Notes under the pieces: generated by a model
What the model saw: the letters and a program-made list of their open reading frames with translations, nothing else
The model's database searches: none
What the model was told of the DNA's origin: nothing
Translations under genes and position numbers: made by a program
Part shown: positions 22,982 through 34,600 of the stretch, one piece after another
Layout: every line of letters starts with the position of its first letter
Position numbering within the stretch: position 1 is the first letter of the stretch
DNA from: Helopsaltes ochotensis
Taxonomy: Eukaryota > Chordata > Aves > Passeriformes > Locustellidae
Length of the DNA: 64,000 nt
Direction: 5' to 3'
Assembly: GCA_013400155.1 (NCBI GenBank)
Contig: VXBM01000008.1
Coordinates: forward strand, 1,839,711-1,903,710

Positions 22982-25900
22982 GTAAGTTTTAAGAGATGCA
23001 TTGTTTAGCTTAAACTTGTTGACAACAATTTTGACTGTAAAATCAATACTGATATATAAGTTTGTCATGATAAATTTATTATTAGTGAAATGAAATTGTC
23101 TGTTAAATCTTTTTATCTTGTTTTGTATTTCAGATATTTTCAAAGTATGGGAAAGTTGTCAAGTAAGTGACCTGATATGGCCTTCTATTTTTGTACCTCT
23201 CATTTTAAATATTTTATATCTTTCCTTTACTTGGAAGTCTTGAGCTTTTTGTAAGTAAAATATGAATGTGGAACTCTGTTGAAGTTCTTTTCATTTTTAA
23301 TAAAGTATAAATTTAATTTAACAACTGGAAGTTCTTGCAATTACATACATAATACAAGAATATTTATGTTGGGGACAGGTTTTGCTAACCATTCCTTATG
23401 AGCAAGTAGAACATTGTTACATACAATCAATCCTTTCTCTGAAATAGTTGAAACAGTGTTCTTACAGTGTTATTCCCCTTTCCTTGAACACTGTGGGGCA
23501 CAGTGGGTAAGTGTGAAAGTGGAAGCTTCTTATGTGAACTAGATGTCACAGCTCCCACAATTGCAGTGTACAGTTCTCTGTGATTCTAGAGTGGTTTGTT
23601 ATTGTGACTACTTAGTATTTTACTTACAGCTAGATGTAAGGCTGCATTAATGGCTTTCAGTACGTGGAGTATTCATTTACACTATATGTGAATATCTGCC
23701 TCTGTGTTCAAATGATAGAAAGAAATGCCACAGTAAGGAACTGGCTGGTTTGTTTATTTTTTCTAATTGGTCAGAATAAGGAGAGTCAAGTCTTCAGTTT
23801 TTAATCCTAAACCAGCAGTTATCTTCTCTAATTTATGGTAACTGTTGCAATAAACAACCCATGAGATACAGAGTTTCAAAGTTTTTGAAGTCTCAGAAGT
23901 GTGTTTCAGGTGACAAATAGCTGGAAAAGCAAATATATCCTGACTATTATGACTTCAACTGAGTTTGTTTGGTAAGAAATCAGACTTGCTATGGCTCTGA
24001 GAAGTTCCTGGCTTTTTAAAGATTTGTCACACTTGATTCATTCTGTTTTTGTGTTATTAACTGGTATGTTGAATATCCCAAATAGAAGCCTGACAGTCAT
24101 ACCAGGCTTGTGTTGGAATTCTTCAAAGAGTAGCTTGGCAGAAAAATTAATAGAATTGTTTTAAAGCCAGTTTTATTGACACTATAACTTAATACATGAA
24201 GCTGGACATGTCCTGTCCAAGAGGCTTTGGTAGTAAAACTGTTAAGCTGAAACTTCTTGTGCATGTATTTGGGGAAATTTGAGCTTTCTTTACTGTATTT
24301 TTATTTTATAAACTTTTTACCGTGTAGATCATCTGTTACTTATACAGGTTGTATGATAGGCCTTCTGTATTCAAGTGGGGTTTGGTTTTTTTGGTTACAT
24401 CTTAGAATTTTGGCTTGCCCTATGGCTGAACCTTGTTCTGCCTGTGGTGGACATGGGGAGGAGCGTATTCCATACTTTTTTAACATGTACTTTGATTTTT
24501 ATGTACATTCCAATTCTCACTGTTGTTGTTTTGTTAGGTTTTTTTCAGGACTATATACAACTGATCTTAAGATTGAAAGAATTGAGGCTGTGTGGATTCT
24601 GGCCATACACACACCCCAGCCCTGTCCTGTAAATTTTTATCTTCACATTTTGTTTTACAGTTTCTAGATTTTCGTGAACTTCTCAATGTGCTATTGAAGT
24701 TGTTATTTCAATGTTAGACTGAAGATTTAACTTTGTATGTCATGTAAAATAACACAGGCATCCATGATCTTTGGATTTCACTTGGAGATAATTTGTAGAA
24801 CAGTACCACATGTAGTTAATGTTTCCTATTGTGAACCTGTTTAGCTGATTAGTCCTACATGAACATAGATTTCTCAGTCTGGAGGCAGTTCACACTGTGC
24901 TTTTCATCAACAATAGCAATGGTAAAATTACCCATGAATTTTCCTTTCACCTCCAGTAATACGTAGTTCCCTCAAGTTAGGTTGCTTGTAAATCTAAAGA
25001 TTATGTTCTCTGTTGTTCAAGTCACCCAAGGGAGCTAAGAGTGATACTGGTCCCAGAAAGACCCCTCACGCTTTTTTAAAATCATCTCACTCTACCTCTA
25101 AATACAGGCCCAGGTTTGCTGCTCTGTTGAATTTCTGTTTAATGAATACTTCTATTGTTAAATATACTTTAACCTTTTTTTTGTATAACAGAGGTGAGAT
25201 CCCACTGAGATCTTTAAGGAAAAAATATCTCTGAAGTAATTTTAGTGTGGTTCACTAAAATCAGTAATGTGGTTATATGTTTCCAGAGTTACCATTATGA
25301 AAGACAAAGACACCAGAAAGAGCAAAGGAGTTGCCTTTATTTTGTTTTTGGATAAAGAATCTGCACAAAACTGTTCTCGGGCACTTAATAACAAACAGGT
25401 AAGTTGTGAAAAGTTTTTACGGCAGAAGGATTGGGCTTTCAGTCCCAAAACATTTACCTTTTCTTTCCAATTTTCTGTAGTTGTTTGGAAGAGTAATAAA
25501 AGCGAGTATTGCCATAGATAATGGAAGAGCAGCAGAATTCATTCGCAGACGTAACTACTTTGACAAGTCTAAGTGTTACGAATGTGGGGTGAGTAAAACC
25601 CGAAATGTAGAGAAATGGACAAAAGCGGGTTAAGATAAGAGCAACTTATTATCTGAAATAATACTAAACAGTACTAGTAATAGTAGATGGTAATGAAAGT
25701 AACAAAGAGAAACCAAATCCAAGAAATATAACTGATGCACATGAAAACTATTGCAATGACAACGTCCTACTCATGGCTTCAAAATATCTGTTTTTACTAT
25801 ATCTTTGGAAGTTCATGATTTAGTTGGCAGTAAAATAAATACGGGAAACAACTGTTTTATATAGAAGTGAGTTTTAAGTCTTAATTAATTCCTGACTTTT

Positions 25901-28099
25901 CCTGAACATAGTAATGTAGGACAATGATATTTGGATAGTATTTAATGTCCAATACAAACTTGATTTATATTCTTAACACTTCTTACAGCAAAAATGTCGC
26001 CTCATTCCTGTGTCTTAAATTATTAATTCTGAGATTTCTATCTTGGCTTGAGTATAATCCATGTGTAGTGTATTCAATTTTTGCAACAGACAAAAAAATG
26101 TACTGTGCTCATAGCTTGTTCTCAGTTTGCGGCATGCATATCACCACCAGTCTCTTCATTTCCGTGGCAAGCCTAGAGAAGAGTTTGTCTTCTGTGTGCT
26201 AATTCAGCATTCCATTTATCTTACTAATTGCTTCCATTTTTTCCCCCATGAACTTCTCTCATGATACATTTTAACGTATATATTGTTTGTAATGGCTTCT
26301 GTTAAGCAGTATTTCTTTTTCTCCAAGGAAGCAGGACACTTAAGTTATGCGTGTCCTAAAAATATGCTAGGGGAGCGGGAACCACCAAAAAAGAAAGAAA
26401 AGAAGAAGAGAAAGAAAATAGTGGAGCCAGAAGAAATGTATGTATATTGAGTTACATGTTACTACATTTTTTAGGAAAATTCCTAAACACTTCAATTAAA
26501 GATCTATATTTTTTTCTGTCTCTATGCACAATGAAGTGAGGAGGAAGAAGAAAGTGAAGAGGAAGGAGAAGACCCTGCTCTAGATAGTCTCAGCCAAGCC
26601 ATAGCTGTTCAGGTACAAAATTGAAGCATGGCATATCTATTATTATTTTTTTCATTCAACTCCCTTGTTAGCTGCTTTTCAGAAGCTCTGATATACATGC
26701 ATAGGTCTGTCTGCTCTATAGCACGTAGTGGGCTCTGGTTTGGTAGCAGTAGTTGATAACTAGTTGGCTTCTTTACGTTGCAGGCATGTTCAGTGGAATT
26801 TTGTTTGGGGTTCGTGCTCTTTCACTGTTGCTGTATTTATGTGTTGCAGCCTTTTTTTTCCATCAAGTTCCTTGGCTATTTGCTTGTGTCATCTCTGCTG
26901 TGATGCTCTGTTAGGTTTTTGCCCACAAATCCCTGTTTACTTTGTTAACTGAGGAGACAGAAAAACAGTCATGTATAAGTGACCAGACACATCCTTTGTC
27001 CTCCCTGGAATGTCCTTGAACATTTATTACTGGGACATTTCCTTTGCCTAATACAGACCATCACATTCTCTAATAGACTTCATCTCCCAAAACATATTGA
27101 ATTCATATTTTCTTATGTAGATAGATTATTCAAAATCTGTATTATTCAACATCTGTATTGCTGTCTTTATTGCTTCTTTATCCATATCCCTTTTGCTTCA
27201 TGAAACAAAACATGCCTGATCTGATACTCAAATTTCTTGGCTCCCTGGTGAACACTGTTGCCTGTGTGTCTGTACCCCCAAAAGAACCCTCAAGAGTTAA
27301 TAACTCTGTTCTGAATGTGACTGTAATGAGTGCAGGATTTTTACATGATGAACTCCAAAAAATGATTCAAGTATTCACAATGTTCCTCCCTTTCCCCAAA
27401 AACTCCACGATCAGAAATTAAACCTATGAAGACAGGAAACACTCTCATTTCTATCATCATCCAAGTATTTTAATTGGTAAAAATAGGAAGCTTCTATTTA
27501 AACTATTAGTTGAATAACCTTCAGTAATAATCCCCAAAGGCACTCATTATGTGAATGAATGACTGCAAAGGACAATGGATAGAAGACTTATAGTGGAACA
27601 AAGCTGATTCAATAACATCCATTTAAAAATGAGACATTTTTTGCTTTAGATCTCAGCTAAAGAGATCTGCTTAGATTTTTTGCTTTAGATCTCTATATTT
27701 TTAGAAGTTTGCCATGGGCAAAATTCCTCTTTTTGAGAATACAGGATGGCCCAGGCAGCTGCTGTGGTGTAGAAGACAGCTTATATGTGAGAACTACTTT
27801 CAGAAATGTTTCCTAGTGCTTTGATCACACAGTTTACCTGGAAATAAACCCTTGTAATTCTTTAACTTATTTAATAAGTTAATGCATATTAAGAATTAGC
27901 ATTATTATTTGTAGTGCACCTTTATTTTTCTTAATCCCAGCTAATATTTCTCTTTTCTTCATTATAGCAAGCAAAAATTGAGGAAGAACAACAAAGATGG
28001 ACACAGACTGCAGGGGAATCTTCAATTTCAGATGATTCAAAACGTCCACGGATTAAGAAAAGTGCTTATTTCAGTGATGAGGAAGAACTTAGCGACTGA
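22898..28099 (+). CDS. ZCRB1: ZCRB1 (zinc finger CCHC-type and RNA-binding motif 1), complete
   Basis: Seven coding exons join to a 216 aa protein (the mammalian protein is about 217 aa): 22898-22981, 23134-23162, 25287-25398, 25481-25588, 26328-26437, 26537-26612 and 27968-28099. By family knowledge ZCRB1 (MADP1) is the 31 kDa protein of the U11/U12 di-snRNP, which acts in U12-type splicing in the nucleus. The RRM has RNP2 VYVSNL (residues 12-17) and RNP1 KGVAFILF (51-58). The zinc knuckle is CX2CX4HX4C with Cys107, Cys110, His115 and Cys120, split by an intron after Gly111. A Lys/Arg-rich run follows at 132-141, then an acidic stretch from about 143 to 160, and the C-terminus ends FSDEEELSD. 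All introns are GT-AG. The gene is divergent from PPHLN1 across the CpG island. No break is seen. Confidence 0.97.
23134..23162 (+). CDS. ZCRB1: ZCRB1 coding exon 2 (29 nt microexon-size)
   Basis: Acceptor TATTTCAG leads into 29 nt encoding IFSKYGKVV plus two bases of Lys, then donor GTAAGT. The small exon is part of the RRM and the phase fits both neighbours. Confidence 0.95.
23163..25286 (+). other. ZCRB1: ZCRB1 intron between coding exons 2 and 3
   Basis: A 2.1 kb AT-rich GT-AG intron. No further feature seen. A 136-codon plus-strand ORF at 24257-24667 is T-rich and lacks any domain, so I do not call it a gene. Confidence 0.85.
25287..25398 (+). CDS. ZCRB1: ZCRB1 coding exon 3 (RNP1)
   Basis: Acceptor TTTCCAG (25280-25286) and donor GTAAGT (25399) bound 112 nt. 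It encodes VTIMKDKDTRKSKGVAFILF and on to ALNNKQ, carrying RNP1. Confidence 0.96.
25481..25588 (+). CDS. ZCRB1: ZCRB1 coding exon 4 (RRM end, first zinc-knuckle Cys pair)
   Basis: Acceptor TTTTCTGTAG and donor GTGAGT bound 108 nt (36 codons). It encodes LFGRVIKASIAIDNGRAAEF through KSKCYECG, ending with the first two cysteines of the knuckle. Confidence 0.96.
26328..26437 (+). CDS. ZCRB1: ZCRB1 coding exon 5 (rest of knuckle, basic tract)
   Basis: Acceptor TCTCCAAG and donor GTATGT bound 110 nt. It encodes EAGHLSYACPKNMLGEREPP, the Lys-rich tract, and IVEPEE plus two bases of Ile. Confidence 0.95.
26537..26612 (+). CDS. ZCRB1: ZCRB1 coding exon 6 (acidic tract)
   Basis: The acceptor is ATGAAG, a weak purine-containing AAG site. 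The 76 nt encode an acidic run and then EDPALDSLSQAIAVQ. The donor is GTACAA. The frame continues exactly from the AT of the preceding exon. Confidence 0.92.
26613..27967 (+). other. ZCRB1: ZCRB1 last intron
   Basis: A 1.35 kb GT-AG intron. It contains a small local duplication of TTTTTTGCTTTAGATCTC about 40 bp apart near 27637-27695. Otherwise empty. Confidence 0.85.
27968..28099 (+). CDS. ZCRB1: ZCRB1 last coding exon
   Basis: Acceptor CATTATAG leads into 132 nt including TGA at 28097-28099. It encodes QAKIEEEQQRWTQTAGESSI and then SDDSKRPRIKK...FSDEEELSD, the conserved ZCRB1 C-terminus. Confidence 0.96.
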   Translation, partial: QAKIEEEQQRWTQTAGESSISDDSKRPRIKKSAYFSDEEELSD

Positions 28100-28600
28100 A
28101 ATAATACCTTTGAAAATGCATAGATAAGATATATATAGTGTACATTTTGTAAAGTGCTACAAAGTGATCTGTAATACAGGTTTGTTTTGGTGTTGGAAGA
28201 CACTGAAAATCATGTTGTGTTTTTTTTTATTCTGTCACCTGACTCTTTCCATCTTTTTATATCTGTGGCTCAAAATCTTACCTTTCAAGGCAACTTTTTA
28301 AGAAAATGATGTGATTATACCCTTAAATCCAGAGCAGTATCTGTGAGAATGCATCTTGCAGTTAGTGTCTAGATCCAAGTCTTAGCAGTGAAAGGTTTCA
28401 GGAGAGAATTTCGCAAACCTTTTTTCCTCTTAGTATGACTGCTAACAACTACTGATGCTTTATGTATTGGTCTGTTTGGAAGCAGTGCTTTAGTAGTACT
28501 TAAGTAGAATATGAAACTTGCATTAATTGAATTTCAGCTTTAAGCATTGTCTTCTTACTCTTCATGCAGTACTATAATAAATTATTATCACATCAACACT
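28100..28600 (+). other. ZCRB1: ZCRB1 3'UTR
   Basis: About 480-500 nt of AT-rich, non-coding sequence from the stop codon to just past the first AATAAA. No other feature is seen in it. Confidence 0.75.
28576..28581 (+). terminator. ZCRB1: ZCRB1 poly(A) signal
   Basis: AATAAA about 477 bases after the stop, followed within 40 bp by T- and GT-containing sequence (CTGTTTTTTCTG). It is the first canonical hexamer after the stop. Later hexamers occur further right (for example near 29504) and could give longer 3'UTRs. Confidence 0.65.
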
Positions 28601-31600
28601 GTTTTTTCTGACTGCAGTTTGAATGCCTAACAATAATTAGGGTTATCCACAGGGTTTTAAATACACTTGGATCTAACTTGGATCACAGCTATTGGAACCT
28701 GTTGGTAAAATCCAAAAGGCATAGTTTCCTACATGCCTAAAAAACAGCTTTCATGTGTACTTAGAACTGTCATGGTATCTTAGCAAAGTGTGTTGCCACG
28801 TATTTTGCACATAAAGCTTTTCAGACTTTTTCTGTCCTTAGATCTCTCTAGGGTTGTAGGCATGTTTCCTGTAGGTGTGATGATTCCCAAAACCACAGAG
28901 ACATGGTGATGGCGGTACCCATATTTATATTTTATCTTCAGTTCTAGGAAGCACAATATAAAATACATTCACAATTTCACACGTGGAAGAAGAGATGAGC
29001 TGGCCTCTTTCTATTTTCAGTTCTTCCTGTTTGCTCATCAGGATTTGATTTTCTTCCAAATATAGAAAATGTAAATCCAAGTATACCATTATGTATTCTT
29101 AATTAATACCAATTTGCATTCAAATATGTAACAGGGTGCAAAGCAAAGAAACATGCACAGACATCCTCTAAGCTAATATAAAGTAGTGACAGTAGAACAT
29201 CATTCTGGTGCCTTCTGTTATTCCTTAAACACAAGATTTCAGAAGCAAGAATGGAGTAATACAAGTGTTTTCTGTGTAAGCTCCTCAATTCAGCAGAAGA
29301 GGAAGTAGTACCGGGACCTAGATATAAGAAGATCTTGGACTCAGTAATCCAAGGAATTTTTTTAAGACTTTAAGACTTTTTTGACTTTGACTTTTTGCTG
29401 AAAGTACTGTATATTAAATCTGAAGCTTCCTTTACTGAATTTCAGGAAGATCTCTTAATACTGACTAGCTGAGAGCTAAAGTGCCAGGCATAACCTACTG
29501 TTAATAAATGCAAGCCACTCTACATCGTGTATGTGTGCAATAATGAAGCTTGAGGAGTTCTAAACTCCACTAAGGAAGAAAGTAATGCTGCCGGCATGCT
29601 TTTCTTCAAATATTACGTTAGGGCTCAATGGCAGTCTCAAAAAAAACCACCAAAAATTGGAAAACAAAAAGATAATGCAGCTACGTAGAATCAGAGTTTG
29701 TCTTCTTCTCAAATACCATATTCAATGATGGTTTTAAAAAAAGATAGAAAACTAGAATGTGACAGAGGACCAGTTTGACTTTGTCCATTACTTTGATTTG
29801 GATATATTTGATAGCTTGTAAGAATTAAGATTTGAATGAAGTGATTAGACAGCAAGCTTCAAACTATTATTTCGTTACACCATGTAATGTAGGAGTAAAA
29901 CTCACTGCCATGAGACTTTTCTCAGGGTCATGGGATCAAAAGGATTTAGACTTATATGTGGAACACGGTATTTTAAAATGTTGAAGTCTCTGCTCAGAAA
30001 TACCCTCAAATAAAAACTAAAACTGACTGTTGTTCTGACCTAATAAGTACTTTTTCCAGAGTTCCTGTAGCTGGTCAGTATTAGCTGAAGCACACTGATG
30101 TATCTTTCTAGTCTGCTGCTTCTGCCTTACAGCTTTCCCCGTAGGATTTGCTTTTGTCAGCAGGAGCTCAGTCCAAACTATTACAACTGACCCAATGTTG
30201 TTCCTCCATGCTCTTTTGTTCCAAGCATAAAGTTACTTGAGGTAAGTGACATTGGAAAAGAAACATAAAAATGAACCTATTTATGTGCAGAATTGGTATT
30301 TAGAATTTTTTACTTTAAATCATCTTCCTTTAACAGTTTTCTTTATTCTGAACTTCTGTTGATCAGCAGTGTGTGTAGTTTTTGTCTAAGAAGAATGCAT
30401 CTAATGCCTAAAACACAGTCTAAAGGGACTTTCTGGAATAGGATTTTTGCACTTGGCTTCCTGAATCATTTTAAGTTTCTATTCTTTGTTGGAAAGACAA
30501 CAAAGCATTTCTAGGTGAGAAATTCAGAACACTAGCATTAGATAACCATTATGTTAGATAGCATAAGTACCGGTTCTGCTTGCTTGAATACAAAGGTGTT
30601 TTCTACAGCACCCCCAATGCTGCTACCTCATTCTGCAAAAAAAAATAAATAAGGCCAAAATTTGTCAATAAAGTCTCTATGATTTTCAGCGTGGAGGGAT
30701 TTGCTCCTGTTCATGCCTACCCTCGCCTACTCTAATCAGCATGGTTTCAGAATTCCACCTGAATCCCATCAGTGCTGAGGAGCGAGGGAGAGTGTTAATG
30801 AGGCTCCTAATTTAGATCAGGCCAGGACGGTGCAGTTAGTGTGCAAAGCTCAAGCAAGGTAGTGGTGCTTTTGTCAGTTTGGTGTCATAGAGCACTGATT
30901 GTGGAAGCAGGAAATGTGTTGGTGGCTCTGGGCTAGACAGGTGAGACTCTGTAGTCTTGTTATTAAAAGAGCGAAAAATAGAAAATGTCTTGTAGAACAC
31001 CTTCCTGTTATTGTTAGAAAAACCACAGAGTTTTCCTCTGAGAGGTTCATGTTCCAGTTGTATGTTGGTTTTATGGGGTTATTTTTAATACTTTGAGGCC
31101 CTACCTTAGGCTTGCAAGCTGAATTCTGGTTTTAGAGTGTAAATAATATGGCTCTGATTATCGAGAAAATTATACTAACTGGGAGACTTATCTTTTTTAA
31201 GTAGACGTCAAATGTCAATGTCAAAAACTTGTGTCTTTCTGCAAATATCCACTTATTAGATTTTTGTCTTTTATATTTTCAAAACAGCTTGAAAATTATC
31301 AAAATATGTTCTGGATCATAGGCTCTCTTGTCTATTGAAATGGCTAATGCAGTAGTGTGTACAGAACCACCAGGAGATGACTTTTTATCTGTCCTTGGGG
31401 AAGAAGGGATATGGAAGTGGGATGAGCATGATTAGCTTACTTGATTATAAGTGGTATTCCTCATACCGTGCCTGGGCAGCACTTGTTAAAACCATTGCAG
31501 CTATGAGACACAGGAGTAATTTTAGTCCATGGTTAGCAGGCTTCCACTATATTTTTGGCACATTCAAGTTACTACTCTCAGCAGAGCAATAGAAAGGACT

Positions 31601-34600
31601 GTAAATATAAGGATCTATATAGGGAAATAGATGATCTCTGGAAGAAATTATAAACACCTAATCTTTGGCTTCTGGGTCACTGTTTTCTGGGATATCCCTT
31701 CCTTAATCTGCAGAGATGACTGACTGTAGCATTGGAAGGTGAGCTGTGCAGCTGTTTAGCTGTAGTCTTCTGAGACAAAAAATAATAAATGCCATTTTAA
31801 AATATCAGCGTTTTCATCTAGCTTTTCTAAGCAATTTAGTAAGTGCTACTATGAGTGTTTCTATTCTATTTTGCATCTGCAGTGTCAATATAATTATATA
31901 TTCTATCACTCTTCTATTGCTCTTCTATAAAAATATTTTAAATAGTATTCTTCTAAATGTACTATCTTAAAATAACTGGTATTGGAAAGTGATTGCTTCT
32001 TTTTAGTATAGATTACAAAACCATTTTTAGGTGTCCTTAAAATGCTCATCTTCAGCAGCTTTGTTTATTTTATAGATCTTAACAGGATGAGGGTTTTTCC
32101 CATAGCTGTTGAAGGCAATATTAAAAATTTTATTACACTGCTCCTTCTTTACAGAAAAAGGTGTAAAGTGGAAGATTTAATCACTTTTAATGTACATTAC
32201 CTTATTTCTTTTATTTGTGCTGGAATCTGTAAAACATATCCTAGAAGGAATAAACTGAGGAGATTGTCCATGTAAAGAAGGCAATATTTTTTAAGTTGAA
32301 GAATTACACAGGTTTGAGAAACAACATTCCATTACTGTCAAGCTAACCCTGACCCTGCTGTGCATTCAGACAGACAAGATGTGTGCTTATGCATGCATTT
32401 AATGGATGTGACAGGTAATGCAGCAAGTAAAGAGTTGCAGAAATTGTGGCAGTAGAACGTGATAAAAGCGTGTGAAACATTTAACCAACCCAGTTAGGGA
32501 ATGTAGGTCACAGTGGCTTGAAGAAATACCACAGTTACTAATATGAGAAGTTTCCTGTCTGATGAATATGATGCTCCAGAGAATCAAAAGCAGCTCTGAG
32601 GTTTTACGTTCGTGAAAGGCAAGGCGATGAACCTACACCAAGATGTGCTTATCCATGAAAATTCAGTTTTATCAGTATCCAGTTAAAGCGAATTAGAAAG
32701 CATCCAAATGTAGGTACTGCAATCAAGCTCGGTGCAGTACAGCAAAAACTGTCACTTGGTTGCAAGAGTAAAGATGCATTGTTTTAACTGCTTATGTGGA
32801 GGCAGAGGATGTAGATGTGTTCTGTTTAAAGAACAGATGTGGCTATGGAAGAAGGAGAAACCCCAAATAGAACCAAAAGGCATAATAAGGACTCTGTGGG
32901 TATACTGTGAAGTTCCAAGGCACTGAATTGTATTTTTAGAGTGGGATGGAACTACTTGTACCTTGTTTGCTTAATTGAAGAATGAGTGTTTTATATGTGA
33001 AAATTATGAACCTTTTGGTAGTACAAGTTTGTACTGATGCTCAGATCTCAAGAAAGGAAGAGAAGCTAAAGGAGGATACAGTTCTACAAAAGACCTCACT
33101 TGAGATGTATTTGATGTGTGAATTTGATTAGGTGGCAAAGAGCCATCTGCCCACGAAGCCTGGAGCCATGAGGGTGCATATAAAATAAAATGACTGAGCA
33201 GCATATGGCAGTTAGGAAAGATGAGAACATGCAGTACTTGGATGCGCTGCTTTTGAGTTCATGAACCATGTATCTGGAATGAATGATGGTAGTCATTGAA
33301 ATTATGCTCTTTCCAAGAAAGTTTTTGAAAATTCGTCAGCTAGGTTTATTTTCATCTGCTGCAGCATAACATCTTCAAAGAGTTTTTTTACTGTGGGAGG
33401 CTTTCACAGGAAAAGCTAAACTGAGGAAACTTGGTTAATTAAAATCTGGAACACAGTTCTGTAGCAAGGGTGGATTCTCTGAGAGTCCCATGCCTGTGGC
33501 ATCCCAGAGAATGCAGGGCCCCAGGGCCTTATTCATGTTCATATCTAATTTAGCTGAAGCTGCTGGAGAATGTTCAGAATTCTCTTCATTCACTGCAAAA
33601 TTTAGGTCAAGCCCATGATTAAGTACTTGAGTTCAGGACAAGGTAGCCCTTGAAAAACTCGCTTTTTTTCACTCTTGTGTTATTTGTGCTAGGATGGTGG
33701 AATTTGTACTGTATTGCACACCTTTGAAACGGCAAATTTGTTGACAGGAAGGTACTCAGCTCTCTTGATCTGAATGTGGTAGGAGCACTGCATACAGACT
33801 ACTTTGCACCTTTAATGATGGGGCAAAGAGTAATTCTTATAACAGCATTGTCTGGATGCAATTTCCCTGCTTGGGAGCCAGTGGAGAAGGGCAGAAGGCA
33901 GGCAGGGGAAAGGATGAGTAAGCCAAATATCCCTCCAGAATAAGTCTATATCAGTTATGCTAAACATTTTCAGGTTTCCTTCTACAGATTCTGCTCTTCA
34001 CTGTACTTTAGATCAGAGTGTATGTGGATTAAATTTATGTGATTGTCTGGAGTATCACACCTACAGTCTAGGTGTGATATGTCTAACTGCACAGACTTCA
34101 TTTCAGTCACATGGAAGTATAATGTGGGTTATATTAATGCAAATGAGGTTTGCTATATCTTCATGTTGTCTTCATGCTTTAACTGGCTTTTCCTGGGGCA
34201 CAATGATACCTGTCTGTTAGAAGAACTATTTTTTGTAAACTTTCTACATTGGTGAATTCTGACATGAGAGATTTGGGTGTAGACAGCACAGAGGATTTTT
34301 GAAAATTAAGTGAATCTATTCTGGGTAGGAAAGGAAGGAGAACTTCAAATGTGAGAAGAAAACAAATAAGAAAAATGGCGGGTGAGACTGAGAATTTTGG
34401 TAGAGTTCAGCATCAGAATAAGGGACACAAGGGAGCAAAACAGGTTGACAAAAATAAACACACACACCAACACACTTGCCTGTAGCATTCATTCCTATCT
34501 ATTTAAAGAAGGCTGTTATAGGAAATGAGTGATTTTGCATATTGCAGTGAAAGTTTGTTTTTGACATTTAACTCTGAACTCAGATAACTGATTTTTCTCA

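Noticed and set aside
24257..24667. 136-codon plus-strand frame
   Set aside because: It lies wholly inside a ZCRB1 intron, is T-rich giving Phe/Leu/Cys runs, overlaps another frame and has no domain.
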